A stretch of 64,000 nucleotides of DNA from Erpobdella octoculata (GCA_963978895.1 OZ022238.1:5426996-5490995); one strand, 5' to 3'. Counted from the stretch's first letter, positions 41,760 through 53,942 are shown. The notes: a model not told the origin generated them from the sequence alone. A program made the numbers and translations.

Positions 41760-42571
41760 GGTCACGTGGCTTGAGGCTCATAACCAGCTAGGCCGCAAAA
41801 TTCTGTAAAATGGCGCCAACATCGAAGCAGGCAAATTGGCAAACACCTACAATCTTTATGGATTTTCGCGTACCCGGATTCGAGTAGAACTTCTGTAATT
41901 GTGATTTATATCAGTGGTCAGTTTCTATTTCATTACTCATCAGTGCTAATAATTCACTGAACGCCACTGGTTTGAAAAATAATGTGTTTGATCCGGTTTA
42001 ACATTTACATAATTTGTAACAATGAAACTAGCTTGCCTTGAAACATATTGCCACAAAGCGCGGAAGCTATGGAAAGAAAATGATTATATAGAATGCTGAC
42101 CAGTCTTATCGCAAAGTAATTTCATTCACTAAAATACCCACGTAACAATTTTTTGGAAGAGGAACAACGCTTTCAAACACAAACTAGGTTCCTAAGTTCA
42201 TATGGCTCTGGCCCACATGACTAAAATCGCAAGCTGGTGCCCGAATCGGATCTTTAAATTTATATATACAGTTTTAGTTCTGACAGTCAGTGGTGTTTTA
42301 TTAGATACCACGTAACAAAGTATAATTCGACATTATATTCAGGATTTATACACTTTATATTAGTAAAAATTGATTAATTTTTTAAAAACCTAAAGTTTGA
42401 TCTCTAAGTTATAGATTCAAGAGTTACTGACATAGAATCGACTTAAAGTATGTCAAGTCAAGTTTTATTGTATTCGAGTCTGCGCCATTTTTTAAAACAA
42501 AGTGCTGCCATAATATTCTTGCTAAGCCGATCTGATCACACAAGAATCCATGGTCTATATTTATTTAAATA
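41760..42571 (-). repeat. long interspersed repeat, inverted copy in intron 2
   Basis: Minus strand matches the plus strand of 53943-54940 through most of its length (for example ATTAATCAATTTTTACTA, CACCACTGACTGTCAGAA, CGCAGACTCGAATACAATAA), at perhaps three quarters identity. It joins a Helitron at 42572 as its partner does at 53942. No ORF. Confidence 0.85.
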
Positions 42572-43184
42572 CTAGCGTGGTATACGGCGTTGCTCGGGTT
42601 TTTAGAGGTTTTTATCGTTTTTATCTATCTCGTTTTTTTCGCTCTATCTCTATCTTTCTTTCTCTTTTTTGTTTCCGTTTCTTTCACCGTTTGCTCTATC
42701 GCTTCTGTTGGTTCTCTCGCTTCCTCTCCTTTCCGGCTCGCTCTTCCGTTTCCGTTCCCGCTCGCTCTTATATTCCCGCTCGCTTTCTCGCTTCAACTCA
42801 TTACTTTTCCAATCCTGCTTGCTTTTCCGTTCCCGCTTGTTCTCCCGCTTCCGCTCTTTTTTCCTCTGCCTCCTAATTTTTTGTTGCTCATAAAACGTAA
42901 AATAGGTAAGCTAAAAGCTATTTGAAACTTTCAAACTGTGTTACGTAAACTAAATTTGAATTTTGTTACGCAAATAATTTTTGATGTTTGTACACAAACA
43001 CCTTTGGCTTGTTCATACAAAATTTTTAAAACACTTAAAAATTATAAAAAAAATGCTATCTTGGTCTACTCTTTGACATCTATCTTCATACCAAATTTTT
43101 TTTTAAATTGGTCCATCGATTTTTATTTGCGTAGAAAAGAAACAAGCGGACAAACAGATAGTCATTTTTATGTAAGTATATAGA
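42572..43184 (-). mobile_element. non-autonomous Helitron
   Basis: The minus-strand 5' end is TCTATATACTTACATAAAAATG at 43184. The 3' end is the decayed hairpin CCCGAGCAACGCCGTATACC followed by ACGCTAG, ending at 42572 with T after it. The base before TC is G rather than the expected A. The 613-bp interior includes the family hallmark TATTTTACGTTTTATGAGCA and a GC-rich purine arm, without the clean 18-bp array. Confidence 0.8.
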
Positions 43185-43464
43185 CATAAATGTCCTGTTG
43201 AATGATACGAGTCGAACAAGTACCACAAACACTAAAACACTTGTCGAACTTTAAGCAGCAAGAAAAGACGACTCATCGAAATTTTAAAATCTGACGAATT
43301 AGTCGTTAGGTGACATCGATCTAGTTCATAAGATTGAATCTGACGTTTAATCCTATTTGAATGTTTGTGCTAGATCTTCTGTGAATGAAAACTAATTGCA
43401 GCTCTATGAAACACACCAATGCGTTTTCCCGTAACTGGCTGCACTAGCACACATTATTATAATT

Positions 43465-43595
43465 GATGATTTCGGACTGTCTTGTTCACAAAAATGAGCA
43501 GCCATGAAATACAACCGCGGTGTAAGTCAAATTCGAAACATTATTGTAAATGCATGCTGATCAAAATCATTAATAACGTAATATTGAAAATAATT
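43465..43595. repeat. dispersed repeat, copy A (intron 2)
   Basis: ATGAGCAGCCATGAAAT...CGCGGTG...GCTGATCAAAATCATTAA is matched in the same orientation at 45595-45700. Confidence 0.6.
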
Positions 43596-44287
43596 ATTTG
43601 TGTCCATTGGCATCAAGTGTTCCAGTGGGTTGTTCCACTGGGTTTCACTGCGATTCGTCGCTAGACAATTGAACGCGGACATTTCGGCGAAGAAAGCGGA
43701 CAATTCAGCTTTCATCTGGACAATTCGGGACAAAAATATTGAACATCATTTGCCAGTCTAGAGATCATTGGTAGATTTTGATAAAAAAAATTTTCAAACG
43801 GTTGGCATTTTACATTGTAGAAACAAACTGTGTATAACATTCTATTTTCCTGGATGACTTGGCATCGTCAGCAAGGTTTGAAATTTTTGACATCGCCCCA
43901 TTATAGAGTTCTATTTTGAGCAAATTAAACAATAATGATATCAGAAATAGGACAATTTTTTTCCAGTCTGTTTTCATCATCGATTTCGATCTAAAAAAAA
44001 ACAACGTAAAGACACCTGTGGTGTAAAGTACTACAAACTATTATATATAAAAAAGTTATCGGTTAGACTGACAGTCCTTTTGCAACGAAAAACATTATAA
44101 TAGGTTATTAGGCCATGTCTCATTCTGAATGTAATTTTCAATTTCTAAAATTATTAGACTCATCTCACTTTATGTTAGATTTAATATCTCAAAGCAGCAG
44201 CATCACGTGCTAGTGCATTTAACTGTTTTCAACTCAGCCCTCTAACACAACCTAAAGAGCCCATATACAACATAAAGACAAGATCTG

Positions 44288-44941
44288 GTCATCGCTGGTG
44301 TCTCAGTCAGGCCCTCCACTTATGTTCGTAATCTTGGCGTGATGGTCGACAGTAGCTTGTCTATGGAGGCACACATCTCTCATCTTACTCGTTCATGCTT
44401 CTATCATCTCCGTCAACTGCGCGTCGTCCGCCGTAGCCTCACCATGGACTCCGCCCATTCACTCATTAGAGCACTCGTGCACAGCCGGCTTGATTACTGT
44501 AATGGTGTCATGGCCGGACTTAGACAGTTTCAAATCAATAGGCTCCAATCCATTCTCCGAGCAGCCGCTCGTCTTGTTCTTCAGCTGCCCGGCTGGTCTC
44601 CCGTATCAGATCTCATGCGGACGCAACTTCACTGGCTTCCTTTCCCGCAGAGAATTCAGTTCAAGTTGGGTCTGATGGTATACAAGTGCCTCCACCACAC
44701 GGCTCCGGTCTACCTGCAGCAATTGTGTGTACCGATCTCAACGCTTGCTGGTCGGTCCCACCTTCGATCGGCGGCTGCTGGCGACTTGTTCGTTCCATCG
44801 TCAAAGACAACGACTCTCGGCAGGCGCGGATTCTCCACTGCTGGTCCAGTTGTTTGGAACAGCCTATCTGCTGACCTGAGGAATCCAGCTTTGGACCTCG
44901 GCGGTTTCAGGAAGCTGCTTAAGACAGAACTTTATTCTTAA
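44288..44941 (+). pseudogene. 5'-truncated LINE, C-terminal part of reverse-transcriptase ORF
   Basis: Uninterrupted frame of about 217 codons with no start of its own: '...RNLGVMVDSSLSMEAHISH', 'LTRSCFYHLRQLR', 'ALVHSRLDYCNGVM', 'QLHWLPFPQRIQFKLGLMVY' and a Trp-Asn block 'VVWNSLSADLRN'. This is the thumb and C-terminal region typical of non-LTR retrotransposon RT (CR1/jockey/I-like groups). It ends in TAA, followed by a short 3' region ending AAAGCGCATTATAAATTTAC with ACATTTACA-type simple repeat, as expected for the 3' end of a LINE. The 5' truncation is the usual result of incomplete reverse transcription. It lies antisense inside protocadherin intron 2. Confidence 0.85.
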
Positions 44942-45594
44942 ATTTATGATTTGACGCGACGCGCTTTTGTGACTTTTTAAAAAAAGCGCATTATAAATTT
45001 ACATTTACAATACAACGTAAAGAACTTACAACAAAATAAGCTAAACAGGATTTAAATCCAGTTTTTTGTGTTAGTGTTTTTAATTTTTTGTCATCCATAT
45101 AACAAGTATTTGCCAGTTATCAAAGCTTATGATGATCAGTAAGTGAACTAAATATAGATAAAACCATGGAAAACTGGGAGAGAAAAATACGTTGCAATCT
45201 ATGCAACACTGTGTAGGAAAATAAAAATTTAATCTTTTATAACACGTTTTTAAAGGAAAGCTTTTCGGGCTGTAATTTTACTGGTACTGTGATAAATCGA
45301 CCCATGCAATGGTGAAATCTGAGCACTCCGTAACAGCACTGCATTTCAAGAGATATGGAAACGGTATTTACTACCCAAACAGGATATTTTGAAAAATTAA
45401 GAACCAAACACGAAGGTTCTAAAATCATCAACTTGAATCCGTAACCGGTTTTTGCAAAAATCTTATATTCAAATCTAAACTTGAGATCTTAACATTTATA
45501 AGCCGGAACCCAAGAAAACCTACTCGTTACTTCGTCAATACAGTTATACAGATAAAAGCGTAGATAGTGAGCTTTGATGGTTTTGGACTCGGTT

Positions 45595-45700
45595 GCATAT
45601 GAGCAGCTATGAAATCAACAGCGGTGAAAAACAATTTTGAAAGATTAATGTAGAATGAAATGTTGACTAAAATCATTTACGTAGTAAACTATAACTATGA
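45595..45700. repeat. dispersed repeat, copy B (intron 2)
   Basis: Related to 43465-43595 (ATGAGCAGCTATGAAATCAA, AACAGCGGTG, TTGACTAAAATCATTTACG). Confidence 0.6.
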
Positions 45701-46221
45701 GTAACTTCTGTTTAAGGTTCGAGAATGCTTCGATAATCTAAGAACTACGAGCTCTATTAACGCAAATATGGCAACCAGCCATCAGACCACAAAGCACATA
45801 ACATGCTTAGTTATGTTAATCAGAGGTGTTTTATTTGAAAAACTGGTTTTTAGATATTTTTTTATGACATTGTCTAGCTTTTAAGTAACTCTAATAGAAT
45901 AGCCCTTTTTTCATTGATTATTATAATAAAACTTGGTTTTCAGAAATCCGACGTATAATGGCGTTTGCTAGAAAAGTCAGGGGTTTGACTTTTTGGCTTG
46001 TTTGAGTTTGATTCTTAAATTTAATTTTTTAGTTTTGGCTTAAGATTTTTAAGAACCAGGTTTGGATTCAGGGTTTTTAATTTGTTAAACATAGGGTTCA
46101 GGAGTTAAGTTTTTAAAATTTAGAGTTTCAAAATAGAAAACTTTTGTGTTTGGGCCGAGTTTGGATAGTACCGTTTTCATATTTTTAGAAATGGGCCTGG
46201 TAGTGATGTTTACCCTAATAT

Positions 46222-46440
46222 ATTGTTACGATATTGACAATCGTATGCAGTCTCATCTGGAATGGTTCTACAATTTGTTGAAAGTAATAAAAATGAGGAC
46301 TTTTTCTGTCTATTGATGTTCACGTAATCACAAATAACGATGATTCCACTTTTTCATGATAAGTGACTAAACTCAATTACTGAAATCAATCAATAAAAAA
46401 AGCTATCAACATAGATGTAAATATATATTAAATAGGGCTT
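46222..46440. repeat. possible diverged solo LTR
   Basis: Begins TGTTACGATATTGACAATCG and continues ...TCTGGAATGGTT, resembling the first 50 bases of the 189-bp LTR at 3555 and 5340. The rest is too diverged to fix its end. No second LTR or internal region nearby. Confidence 0.35.
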
Positions 46441-46959
46441 TCGTGGGCACATAGCCTAATTCATTTCAGCCCGCCATCTGATACTGTGTAATAGCTGGAA
46501 AGAGCCGGCAAATCAGTCTTTGATGAACCTCACTGGTTATGATGCCGCTGATGACCCTTCACATCCTATCTTCTCCAGCATCTAATAACAAACCACCGAG
46601 GGCATATAAATAATTTTGATATTGTTCTCAGTTGTGTTATTTTAAAAAATGATGCTCTACAGCCAAAGGGTTCTAACTAATTTTATTGCTTCAAATGATT
46701 TTAACAAGAACAATCTTTATAATTTTATTGTGCAAATAGAATGAATAAAATGTGATATTTTTATATCAATCAGAGCTAAGAAAAAATTGAAAACCGAATT
46801 TGCCAAAACCATCAATGATTTCAAGAAATTTCGGGTTACGGTTACAAGTTACATAGTACAAAGTTGTTAAACTCTAGCTGGTTGGACAAAAGATGAAGAA
46901 CAGCAAAATGCCAGCATAGCATGTATAAATGTACCCGAACAATATATGTATGCAATTAT

Positions 46960-47100
46960 TAGAGATGTAGTATTTTGACTCGTACTTATACTCGTACTTG
47001 AGTACTACTCGAGTACGATTTTTTAAGTACTTGTACTCGGACTCGTACTCGAGTACGTTTTTTAAGTATTCGTACTCGTCCTCGTACTCGCCACATCTCT
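46960..47100. mobile_element. hAT-type MITE with 8-bp target duplication
   Basis: 141-bp element with ends TAGAGATGTAG and CCACATCTCT, flanked by an 8-bp direct repeat GCAATTAT (46952-46959 and 47101-47108). The interior is built of ACTCGTACTCGAGTAC-type repeats. Eight-base duplications and AGAGATG-like ends point to hAT. Confidence 0.8.
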
Positions 47101-47130
47101 GCAATTATGTACACATTATAATATCTATAT

Positions 47131-48775
47131 CAGGGCTGCACAACCTCCGGCCCGCGGGCCGGATCCGGCCCGCCAACGTGTTTTGTCCGGCCCGTGGGAT
47201 AATTTTGTTAAACACATAAATCTGGCCCGCGAGCCAAATTAGTTTTCAAAAAATTTGAAACATACTTATTTTTATAATACTTGTTAGTGCATCTATCGAC
47301 TTTTAGTGCGGCACATCCCTACAAACTGGAGGGGTGGCTATTATAAATAGAATCGAACTCTGTCGGCCGCCATTATTATAATTGCTATTCATTGTTCGGT
47401 TTCCATTGTTCTCCCGGTTTTTGTGTTTATTTTGCTTTGTTGCGTCGTGTATCGTTTATAATTATTTATTAGAATTATTAATCATTGTCATATTTTACTC
47501 GTGATTTATTGTCAATAAACGTCTGCAAGGTAAAAGTCAATTCATTTTTGATATGTTTAAAGACTTGCAAGCTTTTCAATTGAAACTCCAGTTCTTCCAG
47601 TCTCAGCTGCAGTCAGGGAATCTTGTCCACTTTCAGACGTGCCAACTTTTTAAGCAGGAATACCAATGTAAATTTTTACCACATCATGAGTCAATTGCAA
47701 CATTAAAGAAAGAATTTGAAAATCGTTTTCAAGACTTCAGGAAAAGTAAAGAATTGTTTAATTTTATGTGTGACCCCTTCGGCTGTACAGTGGACGAATT
47801 TCCTGGTGAATATCAGTTAGAGATCATTGACCTTCAGTGTTCATCTGATTTGAAAGCGGCTTTTAAAGACAATGACATTTTGAACTTCTTCAGATATCTT
47901 TGTCCAAACAAATACAGCAGAATAAATGACGTGGCTTTAAAGTTGTTTTCAATGTTTGGGAGTACTTATTTGTGTGAGCAGACTTTTTCTATAATGAATT
48001 TGAATAAAAACAGTTTGAGATCGAGCTTGACTGATGGCAATCTCACTGCCATTTTAAAGGTTGCAACAACTGAACTAGAGCCAAACATTGAAAAAATAAT
48101 TAAACAAGTAAATTAAAAACGAATTTTTAAAACCAATGCTCTTATATGTAATTAAAACACAAATTTTGCAATCAATTTTTTCTTATATCACTCTTTTATT
48201 TTATATTAAAGTCGAAATATCTTAATTATATCGAAATATCGAAATTAATTAAAATTAACTAAATTAATTGACTTATTGTAAAACTAATAATTGAATATTG
48301 CATTGTCTTCTATTTTGAGCATGTATGCAAAATTTGTAAAAAAATCTATCATCAGGAAGTGACTCAAAAATTGATTGCAAAATTTGAAACAGACAGAGAA
48401 ACAGACAGACAGAGAAACAGACAGACAGAGAAACAGAGACGACGAGTTAATAAAAGCATTGGTAAAAAAACATTCAGTCGCAACCATCACATTAGAATGG
48501 TTTCTATTCATGATTGGACTCAGCTAGATTTTGTTGATTGCAAAATAAAAAAAAAAAACTGATTTTCATTTCTCTGTAACTCACTTTGATGCTTTCTTAC
48601 AGTAGTAAAACATGTAGTTCATTTACAATTTTTGTATATTAGCTGTTAATATTTAACGTAAATTCATATACTAGTATATTTAGTTTGCTATTATAAAACG
48701 TGAATTTTTCCGGTCCTCGAGCTATCTGAGAACATACAATTCGGCCCTCGGCCTCAAAAAGGTTGTGCACCCCTG
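47131..48775 (+). mobile_element. hAT DNA transposon, internally deleted
   Basis: Terminal inverted repeats CAGGGCTGCACAACCT and AGGTTGTGCACCCCTG. Flanks share TCTATAT(A) (47124-47130 and 48776-48783), consistent with an 8-bp duplication with one change. The sequence at 48957 onward is the same flank without the insertion (AATATCTATATAATATATTA), a paralogous empty site. The interior keeps only the C-terminal part of the transposase. Confidence 0.88.
47553..48116 (+). CDS. hAT transposase C-terminal fragment (187 aa)
   Basis: Open frame of 187 codons. The N-terminal half (LQFFQSQLQSGNLVHFQTC, then FENRFQDFRKSKELFNFMCD) corresponds to the helical region before the hATC domain. The C-terminal half has the hATC dimerisation signature: 'ALKLFSMFGSTYLCEQTFS' then 'MNLNKNSLRSSLTDGNL'. 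The family resembles the Charlie-like transposases related to ZBED5/GTF2IRD2-type host proteins. BED finger and DDE residues are missing, so it cannot catalyse transposition alone. The frame is intact, so it is either young or retained. It lies antisense in protocadherin intron 2. Confidence 0.8.
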   Translation: MFKDLQAFQLKLQFFQSQLQSGNLVHFQTCQLFKQEYQCKFLPHHESIATLKKEFENRFQDFRKSKELFNFMCDPFGCTVDEFPGEYQLEIIDLQCSSDLKAAFKDNDILNFFRYLCPNKYSRINDVALKLFSMFGSTYLCEQTFSIMNLNKNSLRSSLTDGNLTAILKVATTELEPNIEKIIKQVN

Positions 48776-49158
48776 TCTATATAATATATTAACTAATATA
48801 TAACATAATAATTAATATATAATATAATAATTTATAGATTAATAATATATAATATTTATAATAATATAATATATAATATAACAATTGCATATGTATGTAT
48901 ATAGAAATAACATAATGTGCGCAATAGCTAGAACTAGAAAATTAGAACCAAAAACATGTACACATTATAATATCTATATAATATATTAACTAATATATAA
49001 CATAATAATTAATATATAATATAATAATTTATAAAATAATAATATATAATATTTATAATAATATAATATATAATATAATGATTGCATATGTATGTATATA
49101 GAAATAACATAATATGCGGCAATAGCTAGAACTAGAAAACTAGAACCAAAAACATGAC
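48776..49158. repeat. tandem duplication of AT-rich unit (target of the hAT element)
   Basis: The unit TGTACACATTATAATATCTA...GAACCAAAAACATG occurs as 47108-47130 plus 48776-48956, and again at 48957-49158. The two copies differ at a few sites (for example GTGCG/ATGCGG). Confidence 0.9.
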
Positions 49159-49159
49159 A

Positions 49160-50480
49160 AAACAAACAATTTTGTCAAAAGATGGCGCTTAAACCTCCTG
49201 TTAAATGTCGGGCATCATCATCCACTTTAGTTTTTTTCCGATTTATCAAACTAGAACAAACATTTCAAGTTATTTAACACAAGTTTTTTCTATTTAAATA
49301 TAAGAGCGGGACTCTTATTTTTTGTGTTCCGTTATAGAAATTGTGAAGTAGTTTTGTTATATTAATAATAATTATAAAAATTAATAATTGTTTTAGCACT
49401 TATAAAACTTTCGTTTACAGAGTCATGCATTATTAATTGATGGAAAGGATGTTGTGAGCGATCATTTGAGTGCTGTGGTTTTTGAAATTTAGAGGTAACT
49501 TCATATTATAACTTGTTAAGTATTAGTATTCTAGGTCGCTTTGATTTAGTTGGAGCTTCTTGTGTTTTATTGTTGCATTGCGTGTTTCCTAGTTTTTGTT
49601 TTTTGTTTTTTTTTGGCGTAAATAGGTGTCTTGCGCAAACAGTGACGGTGGAGTTAGTATAAGGAATTTAAACAACTTCCTGCTTAAAAACTGCAAGCTA
49701 AAATTGACATTGAGCGACTTTATTAATAAGATCAGGAGAAATTTTAATAAACATATGCGCAATATTGTACGCCATATGAACGTAGCAGGAGGAGCAACTT
49801 CTACCGCACTTCAGCGTCCTTGAATGCCGTCGAATATAAGCCTATTTCATCACAATATTCAGTGGTGTCTTTTTATAACTCTGTTTCCGAATACATTCTT
49901 TCAGTTTTTTAATTGATATTTGTAATCATATTATTTTTCCGCATTATGCTGCATAATATAAAAAGGTTATAAATGAATAATGTGAAACAAATTATTGAAA
50001 TAAATTCAATACTTCAAACAGTAGTAGTTGTGAGCTAGCCGGTGGGTCGGGAATTACATGCCGGTCAAATTCTGATGAAAAAGGTTGGCACTATAAGGTT
50101 TCCTAACAAGGTAAATAGTCATAGAAATGTTCATGTTCAAAAAATTATACCAGTCTTTATTAAGAAAATTATGCAAGTCATATAGGGTGTTGAAGTATTT
50201 TTCTGAAAAAGATCAATGTATTGTGATGTGCTAAGAAATCGTGTATTAAGAAATACATGTGTAATTTTTATAATGTACTAGCAGTTTTTTTTGTTCTTAA
50301 ACTATAAACATCTTTACAGTTATCAGTCGTTGATACGGCAGACGATTTTTGAAGATAATGATCTCAGATATGATTTCATTATTGCAAGCCTCACCTAGCT
50401 ATAATTTTGACTGAAGCTGCTTGATAATATTGACATGAATATAGCTATGCCCACACTTTGTTATATGGACATATTTGTAT
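49160..50480. other. intron 2, no recognisable feature
   Basis: Contains a 65-codon ORF (49626-49823) that I do not recognise. No other signals. Confidence 0.5.
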
Positions 50481-50482
50481 TG

Positions 50483-50824
50483 TGCAGCAAATGTAAAAAT
50501 AAATGTAAATGTATAACATTAGGGCGCTACTTCGTATATCAATTAATACCCCAGCAGCGCCGGGAACTGCTAGTGCATATGAGATCACACAGTGTTACCT
50601 GCCACCCGCACGTGTCTCCGAAATCGGAATGCGCCGAACCATAACATCCCAGTCGTGAAACTGGTACTCATTCATCGACCAGTGAATGATGAAAGGCTGA
50701 GTTGGCCTGAGCAGTGTGAGTGAATTCCTTGCTCAACGGAATTACGCCTCGCCGTGACTGAGATTTGAACCAACGACGGCAGGATTATAGCATAACTGCT
50801 TTCACCACTGTGCTACGGCGCCTC
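50483..50824 (-). mobile_element. tRNA-derived SINE
   Basis: The minus strand starts GGCGCCGTAGCACAGTGGTG (A box TAGCACAGTGG, 50801-50815 region) and has a B box GGTTCAAATCTC (50760-50771) about 31 bases on, as in tRNA-like pol III promoters. A body with GTCGATGAATGAGTACCAG follows, and it ends TAGCGCCCTAATG then (ACATTT)-type repeat. This tail resembles the end of the LINE at 44985-45010. It is inserted in the sense orientation relative to the protocadherin. Confidence 0.85.
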
Positions 50825-51805
50825 AAAAGCAGACTAGGCGAACTGCAGACTGAACAGCATAATTGTTCATCTATGTACATCAATGAAGTCTCAAACAGAT
50901 GCTGATTTCTTAGTGTTTTTCTATGGAAACACATAAACCAGATGCTGCAACTTAAAAAATAAAAAAAAACATTTTAGTGCTTCTTTTCCTGATATTGAAT
51001 TCGTCGTTAAGTTTCTATGCGTTTTAAATGTTTCTAAAACTACACTACTGCTTTTTCATTACGTGCTCCTTTTGAACAAGTGAAAGTTAAAAAATACATT
51101 TTTTTTTATAAACCTTCCTCTAATGATTACAGTGAAGATATAGTCGTAAGTACTCTTTCCAAACATTTTCTCAAACGTTTTCCATATTCAGTTTTTCAAA
51201 AAAAATTTTTTAGAAAACTTTTGGAAAGCGACCGGTCTTCCCGCCCCCCAATGTTTTTTTCTAAAACTTTCTCCATATTAATTTTTCCAAATTTTTTAAA
51301 GAAAATTCTTGTAGGAGCCAACGGTTACTCCTGTCCGCTTCCCAAAATTTTTTAAAACTTTCTCTATACTAATTTTTCTATTTTACTACCCCCACCCAAA
51401 TGACGATTTTGGATTCGTGTAATTTTTTCTTTAAGTACGTTTATATGCACAATATCAAGTCAAAAAGTCATTGGCAAGTGATCGAAAAGTCGATTGCAAA
51501 TTTTTCTTACAAAAAAACAAACTGTAGGTGAAGCTAATGGAAGCTTTGTCAAAATTGTTCAGCTTGCGTGGTCAAATTTTAAGTAAAAAATCGTTTGTTA
51601 GAACAGCCATAAGTGTCTACGTCAATTACTGCTCGGTTGTAAATTTTTTGCTACAAACTCGGTGACGATTTCAAAGATCTTCGCAGTTTAAGCATAACTT
51701 TATTAATTAATTAACATGATTTAACATTTTATCACTCAAATTTCCACATTAAAAGTCTTAACTACGCAAACAACTATAAAAACACAACATACAAAAAATA
51801 GTTAC

Positions 51806-52091
51806 CTTCATCGGGGTCTCTAGCGGTAACCTTCAAAAGAAAGGTTCCGGGCGGGGAATTCTCCCTGATTGTTGCTTCGTACAGCTGCCTATCAAAAACA
51901 GGATCGTTGTCATTCTCGTCGGTGACCAGCACTTTCAGGGGAACGGCTGTGGTCTGTGCCTGCTGGCCGGAGTCTTTGCACGAGATGGACAAGTCGAACT
52001 CCTTCTGTTCCTCTCTGTCCAGTCTCATGGCTGTGGTGACTTTCAGCTCTTCTTCGTAAATGCGGCTGAGTCGAAAATGAGCGTTGTCGAC
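51806..52091 (-). CDS. protocadherin exon 2 (end of EC4, start of EC5)
   Basis: Residues about 484-579. The acceptor AACATCCAACCAG|GTCGACAACG was chosen because it is the one in phase with the exon 1 donor and restores normal cadherin spacing (FECS-VDNAHFRLSRIY). The open frame upstream of it would give no in-phase junction. Contents: 'AMRLDREEQKEFDLSISCKD' (the LDRE..y.l cadherin strand), linker DENDNDPVFD at 541-550, and the next repeat start. Donor ATGAAG|GTAACT, leaving one base. It is 286 nt long, so skipping it would shift the frame. Confidence 0.87.
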
Positions 52092-53630
52092 CTGGTTGGA
52101 TGTTTGAATGTAGATATAACTGCTGTGTGAAACAAACATTTTCTTATGATAATGTTAAAAGTTTTGATAATTATCTTTGACGTTTTTAGACTAGCAAATA
52201 ATCAGAGTAGGGGAAAGGTGCTTGTCGCATAAGAGTTTGTGCAGACCGAGTTTCTTAAGTAACAGGTTTGTAATTAAACGTTTTATTGATGTACAGAGAC
52301 TCCGCAAAACAACCGTTTTGAAACTTTTCAAGGAGAAGATGAAAGAAAGAAAATAAAAGGAAAAGATATAAAAACAAGCAATCAATCATCCGCTCCGTGT
52401 TGCTATAACACGGATATAATTAACGTACGATGAGTGGGGCGACATCGATTAGATGTCCATAATATGTTAATATTTAATTGCATAATAATCAATAATTAAT
52501 TATAGCTGATAATTATAGAGAGTGCACGTGTGAAGTTGGAGTGAAGTTTATTTAATTCATCATGACAGTCTCGTCACCTGTACATAAAAAAGGTTCTCGC
52601 TTTGACGGGTTTTTATAAAAACTCTAAAAAAAAGTTTAATAACTGGAAATCGAAAAAAACTTTAGTCAACATGTATTTTATTTTTTTTTAATAAAATTTG
52701 CATAACAAAATAATAACAAGCATGTATATAGGGGGGTATGCCGCTAATTTTCCACCCCCTCCAATCTCGCTAAACTCACCCCTGACGGGTGTTCATGCAT
52801 AACGTTCAATACCCGAAGATGGCGCGAGATAACGATTCCTCTTAATCGTTTTATTTTTATTTTATTTAATTTTCAGCGTTTAAATTGTATTAGGTTTTAA
52901 TTATTTCCAATGACTTTCGAATTTTTTTTGCTGTCAAATATGATGAATGATGTCCAGGCTTTAGGACATAACCCGGTTACGGATCGCCGAGAGTGCATGC
53001 TCTTTTGTTTTCATTTGACAGATGTTGTTCTAGGAACGAATTTCAATTTTAAATCAATTCGTTTTTAATATTTTTGTTTGTTTTTTTTATAAGCAAACTG
53101 ATTATTTATTATTGCAACTGAACAATAAATAATTAATTCAAGTGATTAGAGTAGTTATCATTAGTCTACTTCTTCTCTAACCGAATTTTAGTCGCTTTTA
53201 CGTTCAACCAAAGCAACAAACCGTGTCAAATACACATACAATAACAATACGCACACAAATACTTACGCACACACCTTCAAGCACATCACGATCGGTCTCA
53301 TCTGTTATGTCAATCACCCAACATAGAACTCAAGAGAATCTGATATGATATAGGAAGAGGATGAACATACTTACGCTTCTTTTTTCTCATACCCCAACGG
53401 CCAATTCACATTACTACATTCACAATTTCTCCACCACATAATTATCCTACCTCAACTCAAACATATTTTTATGTAGTTAATGTTTTTCACGCATAGTAAT
53501 AAAATAGTTATTCATGAATCACAACGGAGAAACGGATTAAAAAAGTTTATTTATTTCCTAGCCATTTGTTCACCTGCCCCACTCCCCTCCCCTCCCCTCC
53601 GACCGGATCAGCTTTTAACTCTGTCGCTTC
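52092..53630. other. intron 1 part, no recognisable feature
   Basis: AT-rich with no ORF of interest. A C-rich tract lies at 53575-53605. Confidence 0.5.
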
Positions 53631-53639
53631 CTTAACATC

Positions 53640-53942
53640 TTTGTATATATATATGCCCCTTTATTTTTATGAGCAAAAAGAATTTATGAGGGAGAGGTAG
53701 AAAGGAAACAAGCGGGAGAATGAGCGGGAGCGGACAAGCGAGCTGGATTGGGAGAGCGAGTGGAAGCGGGAGCGGGAGCGGGAGAGCAAAGCAAGCGAGA
53801 AGCGAACGGTAGCGGTAGAGCGAGTCAAAAAGGGAGAGCAAGCGGTGAAGGAAACGGAAACGAGAGAGAAAGAAAAAAGCCAGATAGAGAAAGACGATTG
53901 AAAAACCTCCAAAAACCAGGGCAAAGCGGGTAATCACGCTAG
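53640..53942 (+). mobile_element. Helitron 3' fragment
   Basis: Contains the family motif TTATTTTTATGAGCAAAAAG, a purine-rich GC arm (GCGGGAGCGGGAGCGGGAGAG) and the 3' end CCAGGGCAAAGCGGGTAATCACGCTAG followed by T. The 5' part is missing or unrecognised. Confidence 0.75.

Noticed and set aside
50750..50824. Functional tRNA gene
   Set aside because: A and B boxes are present, but the acceptor stem and full cloverleaf do not form and a SINE body follows.
52086..52139. Extending protocadherin exon 2 upstream along the open frame (SYIYIQTSNQ)
   Set aside because: AG sites there give the wrong phase relative to exon 1; the acceptor at 52091 fits phase and cadherin spacing.
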